Assembly: GCA_964601505.1 (NCBI GenBank)
Contig: CAZRNR010000023.1
Location: 1-29,918 of the forward strand
Direction of reading: 5' to 3'
Length of the DNA stretch: 29,918 nt
Origin: DRWZ01 sp964601505
GTDB taxonomy: Bacteria > Calescibacteriota > Calescibacteriia > Calescibacteriales > Calescibacteriaceae
Shown: positions 24,267 to 29,918 of the stretch, one piece after another
How the letters are laid out: every line of letters starts with the position of its first letter
How positions within the stretch are numbered: the first letter of the stretch is position 1
The notes under the pieces: generated by a model
The model's database searches: none
Told to the model about the DNA's origin: nothing
What the model saw: only the letters and a program-made list of their open reading frames with translations
Program-made: the position numbers and the translations under genes

Positions 24267-26201
24267 ATGCATAATGTTGATTATGATTTTTCTCTCTTCT
24301 CTGAATATGACATTTGGTTATTTAAAGAAGGGACACATACGAAACTTTATGAAAAGTTTGGAGCTCATGTAATTGATGATGGAGTGTACTTTGCAGTTTG
24401 GGCTCCCTGGGCGACATATGTTTCAGTTATAGGAGATTTTAATCATTGGGACAAATGGACCCATCCCTTAAGAAAAAAGGAAGGAGGAATATGGGAGGGA
24501 CTCATAAAAGGGGTCAGAGAGGGTCAAAAATATAAATTCTTTGTTGAAAGGAGCTGGACAGGATATTCTCAAGACAAATCAGATCCTTTTGGATTTTTCT
24601 TTGAGATTCCTCCAAGAACAGCTACAATAGTCTGGAAACTTGATTTTCAATGGGGTGATGATAGGTGGATGAATGAAAGGCAAAAGATACAAAATCATGA
24701 AAGTCCAATTTCAATCTACGAAGTTCATATTGGTTCGTGGAGAAGGGTTCCAGAAGAAAATAATAGGTTTCTAAACTATAGGGAATTGGCTCACTATCTT
24801 GTTGAATATTTGAAGGAAATGAATTTCACACATGTTGAGTTTCTACCGGTTATGGAACATCCTTTTTACGCCTCCTGGGGGTATCAGATAACTGGATATT
24901 TTGCCCCCACTTCCCGTTATGGGAAACCTCAAGATTTTATGTATCTTATAGATCTTTTGCATCAAAACAATATAGGTGTTATATTAGACTGGGTTCCGTC
25001 GCATTTTCCATCGGATGGATTCGCGCTTGCTTTTTTTGATGGATCACATCTTTATGAATACAGCGATCCACAAAAAAGATGGCACCCGGATTGGGGCTCA
25101 TTTGTTTTTGATTACGCAAAGGGAGAGGTTCGCTCGTTTCTCTTAAGTTCCGCTCACTTTTGGTTCGAAAAGTATCACATAGATGGAATAAGAGTTGACG
25201 CTGTCGCTTCTATGCTATATCTTGATTATTCAAGAAAAGAAGGCGAATGGACTCCAAACATATACGGTGGTAAAGAAAATCTTGAGGCTATACATTTTAT
25301 ACGAAGTTTGAATGAATCTTTATATAGAGAGTTTGAAAGTATTCACACAATAGCAGAAGAATCAACTGCCTGGCCTATGGTCTCAAGACCGACTTACGCT
25401 GGAGGTCTTGGTTTCGGTATGAAATGGAACATGGGCTGGATGCATGACACACTCTTTTTCTTCTCAAAAGATCCAATATACAGAAAATATCACACAAATT
25501 CAATTACTTTCAGTATATGGTATGCATTCTCGGAAAACTTTGTTCTACCTCTTTCTCATGATGAAGTTGTTCATGGAAAAGGCTCGCTTATCTCAAAGAT
25601 GCCCGGAGACGAATGGCAGAAGTTTGCAAACCTAAAGTTGCTCTACGGATACATGTGGACTCATCCTGGAAAAAAGCTACTTTTTATGGGAGGAGAATTC
25701 GCTCAGTGGTCTGAATGGAATCACGATAAAAGCTTAGATTGGCATCTTCTGGAAAAACCACAGCACAAACAAATTCAGCAATGGCTAAAAGATCTAAACA
25801 AAATATATAAACAAGAAAAAGCTTTACACCAAACAGATTTCTACCATGAAGGTTTTGAATGGATAGATTTCTCAGATACAGATCAAACCATAATAAGCTA
25901 CCTAAGGAAAAGCAAAGATGGAAAAGATATCATTCTTATTGTCTGTAATTTCACACCCGTCCCAAGATATAACTACAGAATAGGTGTCCCAAGAAAAGGA
26001 TTCTGGAAAGAACTTTTGAATTCTGATTCACACTACTATGGAGGTTCGGGTATAGGAAACTTCGGCGGAGTTAATGCAGAAAATATTCCCCATCACGGGA
26101 GACCATTTTCTGTTTCTTTAACTTTACCACCTCTCGGAATAGTAATAATGAAGAATATCAACAACGAAAACCGAGAAAATAGCAAAGTAATACAAAGTTA
26201 A
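24267..26201 (+). CDS. glgB: 1,4-alpha-glucan branching enzyme GlgB
   Basis: GlgB cuts alpha-1,4-glucan and rejoins it by alpha-1,6 bonds during glycogen synthesis. At 644 aa it is the standard GH13 form with an N-terminal CBM48 (about 28-115). Catalytic residues are visible: Asp311 in GIRVDAVAS, Glu364 in AEEST and Asp432 in LSHDEVVHGK. The gaps of 53 and 68 residues match E. coli GlgB (405/458/526). YEVHIGSWRR and the C-terminal all-beta domain (about 540-640, ending GRPFSVSLTLPPLGIVIM) complete it. The start is ATG at 24267 (MHNVDYDF); another ATG at 24262 is out of frame. No glgA, glgC or glgP is nearby. It follows the permease by 62 nt and may be read through from clpB. Confidence 0.96.
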   Translation: MHNVDYDFSLFSEYDIWLFKEGTHTKLYEKFGAHVIDDGVYFAVWAPWATYVSVIGDFNHWDKWTHPLRKKEGGIWEGLIKGVREGQKYKFFVERSWTGYSQDKSDPFGFFFEIPPRTATIVWKLDFQWGDDRWMNERQKIQNHESPISIYEVHIGSWRRVPEENNRFLNYRELAHYLVEYLKEMNFTHVEFLPVMEHPFYASWGYQITGYFAPTSRYGKPQDFMYLIDLLHQNNIGVILDWVPSHFPSDGFALAFFDGSHLYEYSDPQKRWHPDWGSFVFDYAKGEVRSFLLSSAHFWFEKYHIDGIRVDAVASMLYLDYSRKEGEWTPNIYGGKENLEAIHFIRSLNESLYREFESIHTIAEESTAWPMVSRPTYAGGLGFGMKWNMGWMHDTLFFFSKDPIYRKYHTNSITFSIWYAFSENFVLPLSHDEVVHGKGSLISKMPGDEWQKFANLKLLYGYMWTHPGKKLLFMGGEFAQWSEWNHDKSLDWHLLEKPQHKQIQQWLKDLNKIYKQEKALHQTDFYHEGFEWIDFSDTDQTIISYLRKSKDGKDIILIVCNFTPVPRYNYRIGVPRKGFWKELLNSDSHYYGGSGIGNFGGVNAENIPHHGRPFSVSLTLPPLGIVIMKNINNENRENSKVIQS

Positions 26202-26461
26202 AAAAATAACATGCTTTGCTGAATTCATCAAAAACCTTTGAAGTTTATGATATCTCAAGGAAATAATGCCCCCAACAGAATAAACAGAGAGAAAATATTT
26301 TCCGAATGCTTCGTTGTATCCTTCAAATAGTGCGAGGATATGAAAAGTAAAATAAATTTTGCCTATGATTGCAACAGAGCAAAAAACATCCAAAAAAAGA
26401 AATTTCTAAAATTCTAAAAAAATATAAAAATTTTCATAAAACAAAATAAGTAAAATTTAAA

Positions 26462-27736
26462 ATGGTATATATCTTAAAAAGTATTCTTGAGGGTGAGGTT
26501 CAAATATCTGGAGCGAAGAATGCTTTTTTCCCTGCTGTAGGTGCAGGAATAGCTCTTGGAGCTAAAAAGATAGTAATCAGAAATGTACCAAAAGTTCGCG
26601 ACATACAAGTAATGTTAGAGATAATATCTAAAATCGGTGGAGAATACTCTGTAAGAGATGATAATGAAGTCTCTATATACATGGAGAAAATAACTCCAGA
26701 AAGGATAGATCAAGAGACTTTTAGCAAGATCAGGGGTGGAGTTGTGATATTTGGAGCTGTTCTCTCAAGAATAGGAAGGTCTTACATCCCCTTTCCCGGT
26801 GGGTGCAAAATAGGCAAAAGACCAATAGATCAACATATAAAAGCTGCAAGAGAATTAGGATTTTCCGTTGAAGAGAGCCCAGAAGGTGTAAAAGCTTATG
26901 GAGAAATTAAAAATAAAAAAATATCATTTGACATAAAAACAGTTACTGGAACAGAGAATGCGATACTTATGTCTTTAAAATCTAAAAATTTAATTGAAAT
27001 AGAAAATCATGCGAAAGAACCTGAAGTTCGCGAATTGATGAAATATCTTGAAAAACATGGCGTCAGATTTCTAGAAACTGAAGATAAGTTGTTTATTGAT
27101 CCAAGAAATGTAGAGACCCCAGAAGAGGTTGAGTTTGAGCTCATACCTGACAGAATAGAAGCAGGAACATTTCTCATAGGAACTGCAGCCACTGGAGGAA
27201 ATACTAAAATAAAAAATGTTAATCCAGAACACCTGAAGATTGTTATAGAGAAACTTCAGGAAGCTGGAGCTAGGATAAAAATCGGCAAGGACGAAATAGA
27301 GATAGAAGGAGAAAAAGAATATGACCCCTTGTATGTTATAGCAGATTCTTATCCAGACTTCCCCACAGATCTACAACCACAGCTAACAGTTATGCTCCTG
27401 AAGAGTAAAGGGAAAAGTGTTATAGAAGAGAGAGTTTTTCCTGAAAGAACTAATCATGTTTATGAACTCAGAAAAATGGGCGCAGATATAGAGATTTCCG
27501 GAAACAAAATAATAATCTATCCGAGCAGATTAAAAGGTGGGACATTTGTTGAGGCAAAAGATCTCAGAAGCACGGCTTCCTTGGTTATAGCGGGACTCAT
27601 CGCAGATGGAGAACCAACATTAATCAAAAATTTTGAGATAATTGAAAGAGGTTACGAGAGATTCCTGGAAAAAATAAGAAAACTTGGAGCGAACATCCAG
27701 CGTGATAGCTTTTTTATCTCTCAACTGACTATGTAA
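26462..27736 (+). CDS. murA: UDP-N-acetylglucosamine 1-carboxyvinyltransferase MurA
   Basis: MurA transfers enolpyruvate from PEP to UDP-GlcNAc, the first committed step of peptidoglycan synthesis, in the cytoplasm. At 424 aa it is full length. SGAKNA at 16-21 carries the Lys/Asn that bind substrate. The loop FPGGCKIGKRPID places the catalytic cysteine at residue 115, the same number as in E. coli, so it is the fosfomycin-sensitive Cys form. PDFPTDLQPQ near 298-307 provides the conserved Asp, and DLRSTASLVIAGL near 362-374 is the usual C-terminal signature. A TAAAAT hexamer ends 5 nt before the ATG. The 260-nt gap after glgB suggests its own promoter. Confidence 0.96.
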   Translation: MVYILKSILEGEVQISGAKNAFFPAVGAGIALGAKKIVIRNVPKVRDIQVMLEIISKIGGEYSVRDDNEVSIYMEKITPERIDQETFSKIRGGVVIFGAVLSRIGRSYIPFPGGCKIGKRPIDQHIKAARELGFSVEESPEGVKAYGEIKNKKISFDIKTVTGTENAILMSLKSKNLIEIENHAKEPEVRELMKYLEKHGVRFLETEDKLFIDPRNVETPEEVEFELIPDRIEAGTFLIGTAATGGNTKIKNVNPEHLKIVIEKLQEAGARIKIGKDEIEIEGEKEYDPLYVIADSYPDFPTDLQPQLTVMLLKSKGKSVIEERVFPERTNHVYELRKMGADIEISGNKIIIYPSRLKGGTFVEAKDLRSTASLVIAGLIADGEPTLIKNFEIIERGYERFLEKIRKLGANIQRDSFFISQLTM

Positions 27737-27799
27737 AAACTATCACATAAAAAAGAGCGTTAAAGTAAACTTTTCAATTATGAATACTACCATTTAATT

Positions 27800-28570
27800 A
27801 TGCCATCGGCTTTACTTATACATGGAATGATGGGCGGAGGATGGTATTGGGAAAAATACAAAAGCTTCTTTGAAAACAATGGTATAAAATGCTTTGCTCC
27901 AGATCTACGCTATCACTCAAAGGGTGGAGGTCCAATAAAAGAACTCGGAAATACAAGTATAAGAGATTATGTATCTGACCTCAAAAAAGAAGTAGAAAAA
28001 ATATCCAAAGAAGAAGTTCCATTTATAATCGGGCATTCTATGGGAGGACTCATAGCACAAATACTTTTATCTGAAGGCTATGGAAAAGGCGGTGTATTTT
28101 TGACCCCTGCTCCACCTGCTGGAATTATGGCTCTCTCTATATCACAATTATTAACATTCCTGCCTGTTATGGTAAAGTCATCTTGGTGGAAAAAACCATT
28201 TAAGCTGTCGTATGGAAGATTTAAATACTCAATACTGAACAATCTTGATGAAGAAGAAAGCAGAAAAATCTACCCAAATTTCTGCTACGAATCTGGAAGA
28301 GCTTTATTTGAGATAGGAATGTGGATCTTAGATAAATCAAAAGCTACAAAAGTAGATTTCTCAAAACTTTCTTCTGTTCCCGTTCTCATAGTTGGAGCTA
28401 AAAAAGATAAAATAACTCCTGTTTCTGTTGTAAAGAAAATAAAGGAGAAATACAAAAAAGCAAGATATGAAGAGTTTGAAAATAACGCTCACTGGGTCGT
28501 TGGCGAAAAGAACTGGCAAGAAGTAGCTGAGCTTGTTTTGGATTTCATAAAATCAAACACTATTACATAA
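27800..28570 (+). CDS. alpha/beta-hydrolase fold protein
   Basis: This 256-aa cytoplasmic hydrolase of the serine type would act on an ester, thioester or lipid; the substrate is unknown. The oxyanion-hole motif LLIHGMMGGGWYW opens the protein. The nucleophile elbow is GHSMGG (Ser80), the acid is Asp203 in VGAKKDKITP, and the base is His231 in NNAHWV. A lid-like helical insert rich in aromatic and hydrophobic residues (about 105-170) suggests a lipophilic substrate. No signal peptide. TACCAT ends 6 nt before the ATG, so the mRNA may be leaderless. It is a single-gene unit after murA. Monoacylglycerol lipase or esterase is a guess only. Confidence 0.82.
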   Translation: MPSALLIHGMMGGGWYWEKYKSFFENNGIKCFAPDLRYHSKGGGPIKELGNTSIRDYVSDLKKEVEKISKEEVPFIIGHSMGGLIAQILLSEGYGKGGVFLTPAPPAGIMALSISQLLTFLPVMVKSSWWKKPFKLSYGRFKYSILNNLDEEESRKIYPNFCYESGRALFEIGMWILDKSKATKVDFSKLSSVPVLIVGAKKDKITPVSVVKKIKEKYKKARYEEFENNAHWVVGEKNWQEVAELVLDFIKSNTIT

Positions 28571-28574
28571 GATC

Positions 28575-28624
28575 ACCGAAAATATATATTCAATTATTAA
28601 AAAATATAGAAAGGATATTTCGGT
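28575..28624. repeat. imperfect inverted repeat between convergent genes
   Basis: ACCGAAAATAT (28575-28585) and ATATTTCGGT (28615-28624) can pair with one bulged A and a 29-nt loop just after the hydrolase stop. No T-run follows closely, so it is not a textbook intrinsic terminator. It overlaps the small minus-strand ORF. Confidence 0.35.
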
Positions 28625-28640
28625 ATAATCCTTCTTGCAT
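28590..28640 (-). CDS. possible 16-codon ORF with a perfect Shine-Dalgarno
   Basis: On the minus strand GGAGGT (28651-28646) lies 5 nt before an ATG (28640-28638) that opens MQEGLYRNILSIFFNN and stops at TGA. A TATAAT hexamer (28678-28673, minus) sits about 22 nt before the Shine-Dalgarno. This is the only consensus ribosome site I found in the window. The peptide is short and partly hydrophobic; it could be a leader peptide, a small membrane peptide or chance. An inverted repeat (28575-28585 with 28615-28624) spans the ORF. Confidence 0.3.
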   Translation of the reverse strand: MQEGLYRNILSIFFNN

Positions 28641-28813
28641 TTTTTACCTCCTTTTTTGCTTTGGAGTAGATTATTATACATTTATCAAGTTTTTTTATCT
28701 TGATGAGAATATTCTGTCTGAATTTTGCACCCGACATATAAACATAGATTCAATAAAAAATATTGTTCTGTTGCAAACGGAATTTTTAATTAAAGTATTA
28801 CAAACTCGCAAAT

Positions 28814-29746
28814 CTACGGAACAAGGAAATTTATTTGCTTTGGAATTATCTCAAATTTTTTGGGAGAATGTCCGGGAACTTCTCCCTCCATTTCTATAAA
28901 TAGACCATCTGCATTTTCAATTGAGATATTCTTAGCTCTGAAATATGTAACCTTACCAGTGGAAAGAGCTTTTGAAAATCCTTTTTCTCCCTGATAAAGC
29001 AGAGGTAAACTCTTAAATGTTTCAAGAGCTTTCATACTAACTATGACAACATCAAGGAGTTCGTCGTCTGGTTTAGCAAGAGGGGCTATCTCCATACCTC
29101 CACCATAAAACCTACCGTTAGCAACAGCAACAACTCTTATGTTAGCCTTTATGTCTCTGAATTTCTCATCAGAAGAATCCGATCTTATACGGATCTCCTT
29201 GTTTTTAAAAGTTAAATTGCAGATGACAGCAAATATAAGGAAAGGTAAAGTACCCTTGAAAACCTTCCCATACTTATTAACAAGGTTTGCAACTTCTCCC
29301 CCCATTCCAAACTCAGTTATATTTATGTAATATCTCTCTACATCATTTCCATTAAAATCTTTAAAAACACATCTCGCGACATCAAGAGTTTTTACTTTAC
29401 CGTTAAAAATTACTTCAACTGCATCCTCAACTGATTTCGGTATTCCCATTGTCTTTATAAAGTCGCTACCTGTTCCAACAGGAATTATCCCAACCGACGG
29501 CCTTTTCTCAAAGGGTATCTGCATAATTCCGTTTATAACTTCATTTAGTGTTCCATCTCCACCTATAAAACAAACTTTACTAAAGCCTTCAGATTTTCTT
29601 GCAATATCAATAGCATCAAGTGGGCGAGATGTGAAAACAATTTCAGTAAATATATTTTGATACTTTTCTCCTATTATGTTTGCTATCTTCTTAGCTCTGC
29701 CACCCGAAGCATTTGGATTTACTATGAGTTTTACACCCCTATCCAT
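28814..29746 (-). CDS. diacylglycerol/sphingosine-kinase-fold lipid kinase (DgkB/YegS family)
   Basis: This 310-aa protein of the DAGK catalytic family would phosphorylate a membrane lipid such as diacylglycerol at the inner face of the membrane. NPNASGGR is at 10-17, the nucleotide-binding GGDGTLNEV at 62-70, and PVGTGSDF at 89-96, all family signatures. A beta-sandwich second domain follows (GRFYGGGMEIAPLAKPDD near 211-228 and the C-terminal 'EIIPKQINFLV'). No membrane segment is predicted, as usual for DgkB/YegS. It converges on the alpha/beta-hydrolase gene, and together they might act on lipids, but that is inference. The start MDRGVKLIVN fits the family. No Shine-Dalgarno. Confidence 0.9.
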   Translation of the reverse strand: MDRGVKLIVNPNASGGRAKKIANIIGEKYQNIFTEIVFTSRPLDAIDIARKSEGFSKVCFIGGDGTLNEVINGIMQIPFEKRPSVGIIPVGTGSDFIKTMGIPKSVEDAVEVIFNGKVKTLDVARCVFKDFNGNDVERYYINITEFGMGGEVANLVNKYGKVFKGTLPFLIFAVICNLTFKNKEIRIRSDSSDEKFRDIKANIRVVAVANGRFYGGGMEIAPLAKPDDELLDVVIVSMKALETFKSLPLLYQGEKGFSKALSTGKVTYFRAKNISIENADGLFIEMEGEVPGHSPKKFEIIPKQINFLVP

Positions 29747-29918
29747 AATGTTTTTTTTAACTAACCAGAAGAACTTTTTATTTTACTCAAATATTTTCAA
29801 TAAAAATCTCACCGAATTCAAAAATTTCTACGAGTAAATGAAATCAGTCCCACTTAAAAACACACGATTTTTGAATAAAAATTCTTAAAAGAACCGAAGC
29901 ATAAAGTTTCAATCTATG

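Noticed and set aside
24262..24320. Alternative ATG (MKCIMLIMIF) just before glgB, possible leader peptide
   Set aside because: It is in another frame and overlaps the GlgB start codon region by chance. No ribosome site supports it.

Overview
The window is AT-rich bacterial DNA. By eye it is roughly one-third G+C (not computed), with heavy AGA/AGG (Arg) and ATA (Ile) use, as in many low-GC thermophiles. It encodes dnaB, murA, clpB, rpsU and tmRNA, so it is a chromosome of a peptidoglycan-making bacterium. A CcmH-type cytochrome c maturation protein, a siroheme decarboxylase and two large secreted proteins point to a two-membrane, heme-using organism. I cannot name the phylum. The odd length and the absence of a cut gene at either end fit a complete contig.

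Layout, left to right. 134-2862 (-): dnaB followed by a short-chain fatty acid transporter, overlapping by 1 nt. 2951-4552 (+): a secreted TPR protein. 4604-5394 (-): a decayed Rpn-type PD-(D/E)XK nuclease. 5710-5973 (-): rpsU running directly into tRNA-Phe. 6087-8939 (+): a tight operon of fused AhbA-AhbB siroheme decarboxylase, a DUF429 protein and an L-2-hydroxyglutarate oxidase-like flavoprotein. 9053-10795 (-): an acyl-CoA ligase. 11062-12864 (-): the Kup potassium transporter, divergent from a HEAT-repeat gene at 12983-13855. 14019-17076 (+): tRNA-Pro followed at once by a 991-residue secreted protein. 17098-17418 (-): a small unknown protein. 17550-18285 (+): tmRNA followed at once by ccmH. 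18204-20477 (-): a large secreted Ig-like protein with a possible C-terminal sorting tail, overlapping ccmH tail to tail. 20796-24204 (+): clpB and an orphan OppC-type permease. 24267-28570 (+): glgB, murA and an alpha/beta hydrolase. 28814-29746 (-): a diacylglycerol/sphingosine-kinase-fold lipid kinase.

Two themes stand out. First, I found no Shine-Dalgarno sequence in front of any of the larger genes. Several have a -10-like hexamer ending only 5-8 nt before the ATG, which fits leaderless mRNAs. Second, all three structured RNAs (tRNA-Phe, tRNA-Pro, tmRNA) touch or nearly touch a coding region, so RNA maturation would also set mRNA ends. The tmRNA itself seems to encode a very short, atypical tag (ANVLPA). 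No intact mobile element, phage or defence system is visible, although the last 13 bases resemble the start of some CRISPR repeats.
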